From Callorhinus ursinus (taxonomy: Eukaryota; Chordata; Mammalia; Carnivora; Otariidae): a stretch of 64,000 bases of DNA. The position numbers and the translations under genes are program-made. How positions within the stretch are numbered: position 1 is the first letter of the stretch; each line of letters begins with the position of its first letter. Where the stretch lies: assembly GCF_003265705.1 (NCBI RefSeq), contig NW_020312968.1, positions 7,483,122-7,547,121 of the forward strand, read 5' to 3'. Below, in pieces: positions 22,145 to 32,200 of this stretch. The notes under the pieces are model-generated. The model had not been told where the DNA came from. It ran no database searches and saw only the letters and a list, made by a program, of their open reading frames with translations.

Positions 22145-22345
22145 GGGGGCCTGGGTGGCTCAGTCATTAAGCGTCTGCCTTCGGCTCAGGTCGTGATCCC
22201 AGGGTCCTGGGATCGAGCCCCGCATCGGGCTCCCTGCTCAGCGGGAAGCCTGCTTCTCCCTCTCCCTCAACTTGCAGCTCCCCCTGCTTGTACTCTGTTT
22301 CTCGCTCTCTCTCTCTCTCTCTGTCAATAAAAAAATAAAATCTTG
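22145..22345 (+). repeat. CAN-SINE, outer of a nested pair
   Basis: Begins GGGGGCCTGGGTGGCTCAG. Its 15-bp target duplication AGAAAGAACGTGAAA is exact at 22130-22144 and 22563-22577, that is, outside the second SINE. The second copy therefore landed in its A-rich tail. Confidence 0.92.
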
Positions 22346-22540
22346 GGGCGCCTGGGTGGCTCAGTCGGTTAAGCGTCTGCCTTCGGCTCAGGTCATGATC
22401 CCAGGGTCCTGGGATCGAGCCCCACATCGGGCTCCCTGCTCAGCAGGAAGCCTGCTTCTCCCTCTCCCACTCCCCCTGCTTGTGTTCACTCTCTCTGTCA
22501 AATAAATAAATAAAATCTTTAAAAAAAATAAATAAAATCT
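22346..22540 (+). repeat. CAN-SINE inserted in the tail of the preceding SINE
   Basis: GGGGCGCCTGGGTGGCTCAG to AAATCTTTAAAAAAAATAAA. AATAAAATCTT occurs just before and after it, consistent with a duplication of host tail sequence. Host tail continues to 22562. Confidence 0.92.
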
Positions 22541-22664
22541 TAAAAAAAAAGTTAAAAAAAAAAGAAAGAACGTGAAAACTCAGTCCTTTTAAAAAGCACT
22601 TACTGGCTTTGAATTCCTGCTCTGTCTGTATTGAGGAGACTTTCCCTTTGCGCACAGCATTGTT

Positions 22665-22754
22665 TTCAAAGTAAGCTCTGTGGCCGAAGTAGGGCTCGAA
22701 CTCACGACCCGCTGATCAAGAGTCGCTCTACCGACTGAGCCAGCCAGGTGCCCC
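22665..22754 (-). repeat. Short tRNA-like CAN-SINE relative
   Basis: AAGTAAGCTCTGTGGCC, a B-box-like GGGCTCGAACTC and GAGCCAGCCAGGTGCCCC head. Confidence 0.72.
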
Positions 22755-23124
22755 AGATCACAGCCTTTACTGGCTGTCAGCATGACAATATGAAGTGGAA
22801 TGGAACACTTTCCTTCTTCCTCTGTGCCTACTGCATTTCCTACTGTTTTGCTACAAGTATTACAAAATATTGTGAAAGGCTCAGCTTGTCTAGTTTGCCA
22901 CTTTTTATCTTTAGAATGCCTATTTGCAGTTGGTAATAATACCTTTAGTCGCCCGCTCGATTGCACACTAGGATTGCATTTTGTAAAAATTAATGCTTTG
23001 GCTTTTTTGCTTGAAGTAGTAAATGTTCTCAGTTTTTCCCAAATCAGGGCAACAGATCCAGATAGATGAGACAAATTTCCCAGAGCCTCAAGGATGTCGA
23101 GGAAAGATTGAGTGGAAAATTCCA

Positions 23125-23125
<1 letters not shown>

Positions 23126-23183
<58 letters not shown>

Positions 23184-23215
23184 TGTGTGTGTGTGTGTGT
23201 CTGTGTGTGTGTGTG
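23126..23215. repeat. (TG)n microsatellite, about 90 bp
   Basis: Forty-plus TG units with two TC interruptions (near 23183 and 23201). Alternating purine-pyrimidine DNA of this length can form Z-DNA and is likely to vary in length between individuals. Confidence 0.95.
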
Positions 23216-23339
23216 GTCTATAGAGGTAGAGTGTGATCTAAGTCCAACAAGCACCTAGTGAGGACCTATGATGTGGAAGGTCCTGTGAGAATCCTAAGAT
23301 AAGTAAGACTAGTCCCTGTTCTCAAGAAGCTTATAGTCA

Positions 23340-23536
23340 GGGCGTCTGGGTGGCTCAGATGGTTAAGCGCCTGCCTTCGGCTCAGGTCATGGTCCCAGGG
23401 TCCTGGGATCGAGCCCCGCGTTGGGCTCCTTGCTCAGCGGGAAGCCTGCTTCTCCCTCTCCCTCCACTTGCCGATCCCCCTGCTTGTGCTCTCTCTCTCT
23501 CTGTAAAATACATAAAATCTTAAAAAAAAAAAAAAA
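23340..23536 (+). repeat. CAN-SINE with exact 16-bp TSD
   Basis: GGCGTCTGGGTGGCTCAG to AAATACATAAAATCTTAAAAA. AAGAAGCTTATAGTCA is identical at 23324-23339 and 23537-23552, which indicates a young insertion. Confidence 0.94.
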
Positions 23537-23633
23537 AAGAAGCTTATAGTCAACTGCAGGGGCTGGATGGACCAGTCCACATGTTAGCTGAAACGTAAGG
23601 CAGAAAGCAAGATGATCCAACTAGAGTTTTATT

Positions 23634-23728
23634 TAAAAAAAACTTTTTTTTTTCAGTCATCTCTACACTCAACGTGGGGCTTGAACTCAAGGTCAGAAGT
23701 TACAGGCTCTACCACCTGAGCCATCCGA
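23634..23728 (-). repeat. Short tRNA-like CAN-SINE relative
   Basis: T-rich tail, CTCTACACTCAACGTGGGGC and GAGCCATCCGA end. ACTAGAGTTTTA / CCAAGAGTTTTAG flank it. Confidence 0.7.
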
Positions 23729-24078
23729 CCAAGAGTTTTAGACGGAGTGCAGGGAAGAACAGCCAGGGAACTTCCTGTAGAATCCTGAGATGACGGGGCT
23801 TCATGGGTGGGATGGCACGGTGTTTGACGACTTTAAATGAGACTCTATCAATTTTCTTAAAATCATGCTCTTTTTTTAATAGGCCCAAGAAACTCTCACC
23901 AACCTGATCTCCTTTAATGTTACTGAAATTCCAAAATAAATTATTTTCTGTGATTACTCCTTATAGTTGACTGCTCTTGCCAAATGCACAGACTCCTCCC
24001 ACCTTGAGTTACTGTTTGAGGTTATACACTCTTTTTTATCCAACAGAAGAATTTTATTTAAAATAATAGCAAGCTTTT

Positions 24079-24264
24079 GGGGCTCTTGGGTGGCTCAGTT
24101 GTTAAGCGTCTGCCTTCGGCTCAGGTCGTGATCCCAGGGTCCTGGGATCGAGCCCCGCATCGGGCTCCCTGCTCGACGGGGAGCCTGCTTCTCCCTCTCC
24201 CACTCCCCCTGCTTGTGTTCCCTCTCTCTCTGAACAAATAAATAAATAAAATCTTTAAAAAAAT
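24079..24264 (+). repeat. CAN-SINE
   Basis: GGGGCTCTTGGGTGGCTCAG to AAATCTTTAAAAAAATA. Duplication AAATAATAGCAAG followed by CTTTT (24061-24078) versus TTTT (from 24265). Confidence 0.92.
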
Positions 24265-24969
24265 AAATAATAGCAAGTTTTAAAGGTGTTTTTTGTGAGG
24301 TTTTTTTTTTTAACAAAAGAAGTAGATTTTGAATGCTTCCCCTTTTTCAGCATTTGCATTTATATCTTTCAAGTTGATATGGTTTCATATTCTTAGTAAT
24401 TTCTTGTATTACCTACTTTAAATCTTTGCCTAAATTCCCTGTGAAGATCTTTAATGGCATGATATTTATTTATTTCTGTGATAGCATGAAATACGACAGA
24501 TGATATTTACTTATTTACTTGATGATTTTACTTTTTAGTTAATTATTACTAAGCCTTTTGGGCTACTACTTTTTACCATCCGATAAATACATATGAGAGA
24601 ATACTTTCATATGCCAAGAGTTATGCTTTGAAACCCTCATGGAGTGCATTTCCAACGTTTTAGATTATCTGTCAGTGTTTAGGGATTTAGCTCAGGCTGT
24701 ACATCATAAAATGCTAACGTGTTCTTTCCGTAGAGTACTGTGTTCTTTACACGAGGAAGACAGCCCTCTTAAAAATGACATGTAATATGAGCAAATTATT
24801 AGTGTATTGAGTAAAAATATTGGTCTGTCATAAAAAGTTTAAAATGACAGCTCAGACTTACCTTGAAGTCTTGAGAGCTGGAGGGAACTCTTCATGTTTT
24901 CTTCTGTTAGGTGCCTCTTTGTTCTCAGAACCCTAAACTCACACTAATTCAAGCTGTAAATGTGTTTTC

Positions 24970-25209
24970 TTAATAGCATTTTCTTTTCTCTAGCTTCCTT
25001 TATTGTAAGAATACAGTGTAGATACATATAACATATGAAATGTGTGGTAATCCATTGTTTTATGTCATCCATAAGGCTTCCGGTCAACAGTAAGCTATTA
25101 GTAGTTAAATTTTTGGAGAGTCAAAAGTTATTCATGGATTTTTGACTGCTTGGTGGGGGAGGCGGGAATCAGTGCCCCTCACCGCCCCCCAGTTCAAGGG
25201 TCAACTGTA
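24970..25209 (-). repeat. Tigger-like DNA transposon end
   Basis: 'AAGGCTTCCGGTCAACAGTA' and 'TAGTAGTTAAATTTTTGGAG' lead to a terminus CAAGGGTCAACTGTA, a known Tigger-class end. The other end is missing. Confidence 0.65.
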
Positions 25210-25435
25210 TTTCCTTGGTCAATTCCACTCTGCCTTCAAGTAAGTCATTAAAATTGAATTTAGGAATTGTGTTTCTTAGGGTTGCTGCAAATCTTTTGTC
25301 TGTCCTCCATGGTGCTCACCACAATTCTCTAGTGACTGCAAGAGAGCTCACATTTGCTTATTGAATGAGTGAAATGTCAAATCTTCCCACAAAGAATTGA
25401 AATCTGTAACTAGCGATCATATTTTTAAGTAATCG

Positions 25436-25468
25436 ATTCATAATACTAGTAATCGTAGTATTATGAAT
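25436..25468. repeat. Perfect 12-bp AT-rich inverted repeat
   Basis: ATTCATAATACT (25436-25447) and its complement AGTATTATGAAT (25457-25468), with a 9-base loop. It may be a cruciform-prone site or a MITE remnant; no function is implied. Confidence 0.8.
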
Positions 25469-25618
25469 TATAATAAGTGAATTATTAAATTATTATGAAG
25501 TAAACTCATAAATGTAAAGTGAAATTCTAAAGCAGTGTATTTGTGTCTTGTACCTTTAAAAAATGGTGATAAATTGAAAGAAGTCTCCATAAAATGATTT
25601 TTTTAGTTGTAATGTTTT

Positions 25619-25729
25619 AAACGTTTATTTATTTATTTAAGTAATCTCTACACCCAGCATGGGGCTTGAACTCATGACCCCGAGGTCAAGCATTGCTTGT
25701 TCTTCTGACTGAGCCAACCAAATGTCCCT
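25619..25729 (-). repeat. Short tRNA-like CAN-SINE relative
   Basis: TTTATTTATTTATTTAAG tail, TCTCTACACCCAGCATGGGG and a decayed head GAGCCAACCAAATGTCCCT. GTTGTAATGTTTT / GTTGTAATTTTTA flank it. Confidence 0.72.
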
Positions 25730-25873
25730 GGTTGTAATTTTTAAGATGGTTTCAACAGTGTGTTTACTTCTTAGGAAAAGAATGATTCTGTCTGTTGCTT
25801 ATGCATTTACATGTTTTCCAGTCAAGTGGAGCTAATGGGCTCAGGATATATGAACATAAATATATTTAGTTTT

Positions 25874-25992
25874 GGGATGCCTGGCTGGCTCAGTTGGTAG
25901 AGCAAGCCACTCTTGATCTCGGGGGGTCATGAGTTCAAGCCCCATGTTGGGTATAGAGTTTACTTAAAAAAATAATAAAAATTAAAAAATAT
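25874..25992 (+). repeat. Short tRNA-like CAN-SINE relative with 14-bp TSD
   Basis: GGGATGCCTGGCTGGCTCAG, GAGTTCAAGCCCCATGTTGG, A-rich tail. ATATATTTAGTTTT is repeated at 25860-25873 and 25993-26006. Confidence 0.82.
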
Positions 25993-27295
25993 ATATATTT
26001 AGTTTTACAAAAGAGTTATGGGGAAAACACAGCCACAGTTATTTTTCATTTATTGACCATTTTAATTTGTGGCAGACACCATCAGAGTTTTCCACATTAG
26101 GATATCATTTTTGTGAATGTGAAGACACAAATTTATTCCCAGTGGGTTGGCGGCTTCATTTAGCCTCTTACTGCCTGTTACTATATTGTGGGTACATCTG
26201 GAGACACATCATCGCCCACAAAAGGGCCCTCCAGCCTGTTAAGTAATAACAACCTTTCTCACCCTGAAACAATGAAGTATCAGATGATTGCAGCCTTGAA
26301 CAAAAGCTTCCCACTCCCTTTCAGAGCAGATTATAGTCCTGCTTCCCCTCCCACCCGGGTGAGCCTGGCACTCAAGAATATCTAGTTTCGTCCTGTCTTT
26401 GTTAATAGAGGATCATAAAGGGGTCTTTGTTATACTCTCTCATTTGTTCCAGCAGGATGTCTCTATTATTTCGTTCTGCTGTTTGGCACATGCAGCAGTT
26501 TCTTCAATAGCACCTTGAATCGTGTTCTCTTCCCTTTGTCTCAGAGCTTAAGCTTCATCTAAATAATTACTTTTGTTCGGAAATCAAACCCCGCTAACCA
26601 AGTGTTTTTGACAGACACACTGACTCCGAGAATGTTCTTTGCCCCGTGTAAAATCCGCATCAATTCCTGATTAGATTCCCTTTCTGTCCCCATTAATTTC
26701 CAGGTCGTTTGGTTCCTGGGAATGCTTATTAATGGCTTTTCTAATGACCACATTTTGTGTTTCATGGATTTGCTGTAGTTTAGAGCAATTTGGGGGTACC
26801 CCTGTGACTGGGATCTTATTCATTGTTTTGGCAGAAGATGAGGGGATTAGTTACAAGGGTACTGAATGAAATCAGGTGACACTGAGATGCTCTCGTTGTT
26901 AAGGAAGAGAAGTAAGGGAAGAGGTTGAACATCATGTTTCTGAAGGCACTGAACACATCTTACTTACCCACAGCCCTTCCAATAAGAACATGATATAAGC
27001 ATAGCATTTTTTGCTTCCTTGCATTCTTTCTTTGCCTTTGCAAAGTAACAGAATAGGGTTGCATTCAGAACTTACTCTTTCATTCAGAAACTCACAGAAG
27101 CTTACTATAAAGAATAAAAAGGACCTTGGTTTATGTGTCAGCTTCTCTTAGATAAGAATCATTTGTAGTGAACTTCTGCATGAAGAATTCTTGAAAATAT
27201 TAATGTGCTCTTTCAGACTCATTCTGGTTACACCCTTGCAAATCAGAAAACTGATTTCTTTGACATTATCGTCTCTCAATTGTTTTGAAAGACAC

Positions 27296-27505
27296 ATTAG
27301 TATAACGGTTAAGAGCCGGAACTCTAGCGCCCTGGGTTTGAGTCCTGGTTTTCCCATATACTCGCTAATTAACATTTGTAGGCCTCAGTTTTTCTCATGT
27401 GTACAATGGGGACCATGGGAGCTACTGAGATTTGTTGTGTTAAATGTATTAGATGAGTAATATACGTTGAGAGGTTTAGAACAGTGCCTGGCAGTAAGGA
27501 TTCTG
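27296..27505 (+). repeat. MIR, nearly full length
   Basis: tRNA-like head (AAGAGCCGGAACTCTAGCGC, GGGTTTGAGTCC), core (CCTCAGTTTTTCTCATGTGT, ACAATGGGGACCA) and 3' end (AGAACAGTGCCTGGCAGTAA) appear in order. Confidence 0.8.
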
Positions 27506-27559
27506 AGTTAGACTTTTTTTTTTTTTTTTAATTATCCTAACCATAATATTTGAATGCCT

Positions 27560-27985
27560 ATTTTTTAAACAAAATTTGAAGATTTAAAGAGATTGTTAAA
27601 AAACAGCATTCACTTGAGTGAATTTGAAGATCTAATTGGCTTTACTTAATGATTCATGGATCAGGCAGCATCTTATGTTAGCAGATAGAAAGGGGCTCCA
27701 AGGAGCTTTACAAAATGGGAGGCAGAGGTCAGAAAAAGAAGTTTCTAGCAAAGAGTGGATTGTTTCAGGCGAGGTCACCTTCCTTTGGGGGAAGGCAGGG
27801 GTCTGTCAGGCAGATTATCTTACTAGTGCTGACCAGGTAACTTCAGACTGGTTAAAGGTTACATTCCTGAGAGAGTCTGAAACCACAATTAGGTTAGATG
27901 TTAAGTCTTGGTTCGGTGACATGGCCTTAGCACAAGGGACTCCATTTTGGGCCTGTTGTCTCTTTTTTAACAAGAGAATGTAGAC
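27560..27985. repeat. Possible ancient LTR-like repeat, unassigned
   Basis: The phrases GATTCATGGATCAGGCAGCATC, AAAGGTTACATTCCTGAGAG and GGGACTCCATTTTGGGCCTG look like an old mammalian LTR-type repeat. A 115-codon open frame at 27636-27983 spans it but shows no family or splice support. I do not name the family. Confidence 0.35.
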
Positions 27986-28149
27986 GTCAGGTTTCCTCAC
28001 TAAATGAGTTCATAGTCTATAGTTAAGGGATAACACAGTACAGATTCTTAAGTTGCTTCACCAAAAGAAAAATCTAGCAGGGAAATTGAACACCTAAATG
28101 TGAAAGCTTGTCTATTGGAACTTGTGGTCTTCGTAGGGTGCATGGACTT

Positions 28150-28325
28150 TAACTTCAGCTGGAAGAGCTTAGGGTCATGATACTCAAAAAGTGTGACCAC
28201 TTGCTTCAGTGTCTCACCAGGGTATGTGTTAAAGATATAAAATCCATGGTCCTCTTTGCACCAGTTGAGCTGGAAATAACAAATATCCCTGGTGATTCTT
28301 AGGCACAATGCAAATTGAGAACGGT
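28150..28325 (-). repeat. MER5-type hAT MITE
   Basis: Contains CTCAAAAAGTGTGACCAC and CAAATTGAGAACGGTTGCC, in the order of MER5 ends read on the reverse strand; decayed. Confidence 0.45.
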
Positions 28326-28329
28326 TGCC

Positions 28330-28490
28330 TTGGAGTGGCTCTCAACCAAGGTGCTCGTTAGCCTCGCTTTGTGGGGGGCATTTAAAAGATAGGGATGCTT
28401 GGATCCTGACTTCATTGTTTGGGGTGTGGCACGGGGCTTTAATGTTAATGGGTGATTCAGATGTGCAGCCAGGCCCAAGAAGCAGTGACA
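28330..28490 (+). repeat. MER5-type hAT MITE
   Basis: GGCTCTCAACCAAGGTGCTC start, then GGATGCTTGGATCCTGAC and TGGGTGATTCAGATGTGCAG, typical of MER5 bodies. It lies directly next to the previous copy. Confidence 0.45.
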
Positions 28491-28786
28491 TTAGAAGATA
28501 GTTAGTGACTCTTATCAGGGGTGTGAGCTGACTTGATATTTTCAGAGTCATTACAGTGCTTACCAGGGACTGGGGGAAAGGGAAGAACAGGGAATTCTTG
28601 CATAATGGCTACAGAGTTTCTGTTTGGGATGATGAAAATGTCCTGGAGATGGTTGGTGGTGATGGTTGTGCAAAATTGTGAAGGTACTGAATGTCACCAG
28701 ATTGTGTACTTTAAAAGTGGTTTAAGTTGTGAGTTTCATGCGACATGATTTGATCACAATAAAAAACACTTCATAAAGCCATTACA

Positions 28787-28977
28787 GGGGCGCCTGGGTG
28801 GCGTGGTTGGTTGAGCGGCCAACTCTTGGTTTCGGCTCAGGGGCTCAGGTCATGATCTCAGGGTCCTGGGATTGAGCCCCACATCAGGCTCTGCACTCAG
28901 CAAGGAGTCTGCTTGAGGATTCTCTCTCCCTCTGACCCTCCCCTGCTCACTCACACAAATAAATCTTTAAAAAAAAA
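28787..28977 (+). repeat. CAN-SINE with exact 12-bp TSD
   Basis: GGGGCGCCTGGGTGGCGTGG to AAATAAATCTTTAAAAAAAA. AAAGCCATTACA is repeated at 28775-28786 and 28978-28989. Confidence 0.93.
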
Positions 28978-29003
28978 AAAGCCATTACAATTCTCACATT
29001 TCT

Positions 29004-29210
29004 TTTTTGTTGTTGTATTTATTTATTTATTTATTTATTTATTTGACCAGAGAGACAGCGAGAGAGGGAACACAAGCAGGGGGAGTGGGAGAGGGAGAAG
29101 CAGGCTCCCTGCCGAGCAGGGAGCCCAATGTAGGGCTCGATCCCAGGACCCCGGGATCATGACCTGAGCCGAAGGCAGATGCTTAACCGACTGAGCCACC
29201 CAGGCACCCC
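29004..29210 (-). repeat. CAN-SINE next to the exon 2 acceptor
   Basis: Seven TTTATTTA-type units, CAGAGAGACAGCGAGAG tract, head CCACCCAGGCACCCC. Target duplication TTCTCACATTTCT at 28991-29003 and 29213-29225. Its right copy ends only 27 nt before the exon 2 acceptor, so the branch-point region of intron 1 lies in or just beside the duplicated segment. Confidence 0.93.
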
Positions 29211-29252
29211 AGTTCTCACATTTCTGAACCTTAATTTTTTTTCTTTTCGCAG

Positions 29253-32200
29253 TGACAGTTTATCATGCATGCCACTGATTCCAGGGGACACTCCCCTGCT
29301 TTCCTCCAGCCTCAGAATGGAAGCAGCCATCGCTCGTCTGGCTACGTGCCAGGGAAGGTTGTGCCCCTGCGGCCCCCTCCTCCTCCAAAGAGCCAAGCTT
29401 CAGCCAAACTGACCTCCATCAGACAGGAAGCCCGGGCCACCTTTGCTTTCTCCCCTGAAGAGCAGCAAGCCCAGAGAGAAAGCCAGAAGCAGAAGAGGCA
29501 CAAAAATACCTTCATTTGCTTTGCTATCACTAGTTTCTCATTTTTTGTTGCACTCGCGGTCATTTTAGGGATCTCCTCAAAATACGCTCCAGATGGTAAG
29601 TGCGTGTGTACGCACGTGTGGGCACGCATGTGTACAGAGCACGAGTTCTAGGAGAAGGAGGAGGGAAGGAAATAAGAGAATAGAATTAAAAAGAAAAGCT
29701 TGTGTTACCTTAACTTGGCTCTAACTAATGCATATATAATTAGAGAATAGAAGGCATAACTGCTTATTAAAGCAATTGTTAAAGGAATCCACTGGAAATG
29801 ATACAACCGAAGGATTGCTCTTCTTTCCATTTTGCTATTTTGTCCCAGTGCTCAAGATGTTTTTGGAGCATTTCTTTTCAAAATGTTCATTTTAAGAATC
29901 TTTACTGAATTCTTGAGATAGCATAATTTCATCCTTTGTGGTAGGTATGATTTTCTGACTGCCAAAAGTTTCTAGTGATAAAAATTACTGAATGTAGGGG
30001 CACCTGGCTGGCTTAGTCCGTAGAGTGTGCGACTTGATTTCATGGTTGTGAGTTTGAGCCCCATATTGGGGTGGAGCCTACTTAAAATAAAAATTAAAAA
30101 AATATATATATTAAAAAAAATTACTAAATGTAGTGATAAAACTACATTTGATTTTATTTTTAAATGAGTGAAAATACTAAGATTTGTGTTCTGTGGCTTG
30201 AAACTGGTTGGGAGACAGTGCTAAAAGTTAAGATTCAAGTATTTTTGAGGAACGATTTGTATCCCGAAAGGAAAACATCCATTAGGAGCTTTAAGGTCTG
30301 ATACATTTATCTAAAAATCCCTTATTACTTCCTAATTAAATATCTTGTGGGCGGGTTTTCATTTCTTAAATGGTTTTTGCTTTGCAAGTTGGTAATATAT
30401 CAATACTTCAAATGGTTTTGAAGAAATTCATTGTCAGTCTCAATCTAGTATCAATAAAGAATGGGCTCAGGATAGAGTCCCATCCACCAGGCTGAAAATC
30501 AGATGGCTCAGGGCTGTTGAAGGAGAAGCGGACCATAACAACCTGGACTGGGGCATCATTTTTGTCTGCAGTTTTTTTTTGTTCTTTTACTATCTAGGAC
30601 AGATTTTTGTCAAATTAGATGCCTCCTTAAATGGATACAACATCTGAGAAGCATGTTATCATTTGCAAGACTTACGAATACTATTTTATTTAGTTTCCAT
30701 GAGTGCTGTAGGGGTTTTATAGACTTTGAAGTCCTGGGGGAGATTGTGTCAATGCTTCTAAGAAAATAGACCTGAAGTAAGAGAGATGTTCATATCAACA
30801 TCTTTGTTGACCAGGCCAGTCGACCACGGAATGAATTTGTCACATTGCTTTCTGTTGGCTCCTCGCATTGATTTTCTCTTCCCTTTTCTCCAGCAAAATC
30901 ACCAAGTTTGCTGCAGTTGAATCATTCTTCACAAGTAATCTGCAGTAAAGAGATGCCAGATCTGGGGGGAAGATCAGAGCTGAAATCCGTGGCTTTAATT
31001 GATGTTTTCATTTTCCATCTAAGACCGTGAATCACTGATGTGGTTCCTTTGAATCAATGTTCTGTAGTTTCACATTTTGGCAGTATAAGTGTAGAACTTT
31101 GGTAGAAATACGTGGTATGTTGACATCCTTCGGGGTCAGCCTCACTTTGGTTATTGCTGTTATATAATTTTAATAATGAACCCGCAGCTTAACAGTGGGC
31201 AGCCAGGAAGGCGGGGCTTTTGAGCTATTTGTCAGTGCTTTCTGCAGACCATGGATTTCCTCATTAAGTGTACTTTTTTTTTTAAAGATTTATTTATTTA
31301 TTTATTTGACAGAGAGAGAGGGAACGCAGGCAGGGGGGAGTGGGAGAGGGAGAAGCAGGCTTCCCGCTGAGCAGGGAAGGACCCCAGGATCCCAGGACCC
31401 TGGGATCATGACCTGAGCTGAAGGCAGACGCTTAGCAACTGAGCCACCCAGACATCCCTCATTAAGTGTACTTTACTGGAAGGAAATAGACGAGAGTTCT
31501 CGGTGATGGTTCCTAAGGAAGCATGCTCTCCTGGGAAATAATTAGAAACAAGAGGAATTGGGGCACTTGGGTGGCTCAGTCAATTAAGCGTCTGGCTCTT
31601 GATTTCAGCTCAGGTCATGATCTCAGGGTTGTGAGATCGAGCCCTGCGTGGGGCTCTGCACTGGGCATGGAGCTTGCTTAAGATTCTCTCTTTTCCTCTC
31701 TAAAAAAACAAAACAAAACAACAACAAAACAAAAACCAAGAGAAATTATATAACCATTTGGTAGGTTCTACATGTAAAAAAACTGGATTTCCTTCTCGGT
31801 AGCTGGGTATATAGTGCTTGTTATATGGGGCATATATTTGCTTGTGATGTAACATCATGGAGAGTTCCAGCTCGATGTTTTATGGGAAGAGAGGGAGGTT
31901 GAAGAGAAGTTTAAGAAATCCTTAGTATTAAGTCAGAACACATTTTAAGAGATTTCTTGTTTCTTCAACGGAAAGAAACATTTAAGGATTATTTCTAGTC
32001 TAATAGTAACAATCACTGATTTATCTGAATTAAGTATTGGTGATTATGAAACTGCTTTGAGAAAAATTACATGAGATAATTGCCAAGGACTTAACCAGTG
32101 AGGCTGATTTTAACTGCAGTCGTTACTGTCACCTCAAAGAGAGAGCCTGAGCCCAGGGCAACATGAGTGCTTAGAAATGAGATGTTTGCATTAAGGGTTA

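Larger units (their letters stand above)
12365..29252 (+). other. CEMIP2: CEMIP2 intron 1 (16.9 kb)
   Basis: GTAAGC donor at 12365 and TTCTTTTCGCAG acceptor ending 29252. From 12,365 to 18,389 there is no CAN-SINE, only a MIR and some short old pieces. From 18.4 kb on it fills with SINEs, a Tigger piece, MER5 copies and a TG microsatellite. Long stretches without a recognised repeat are 12,365-14,880, 15,011-18,120, 18,721-21,112, 21,314-22,130 and 26,007-27,296; they hold short open frames (largest about 127 codons at 20568-20951) with no supportable product. Confidence 0.6.

Noticed and set aside
22589..23254. 221-codon minus frame with Thr-His runs
   Set aside because: It is produced by the TG microsatellite and a SINE, not by a gene.
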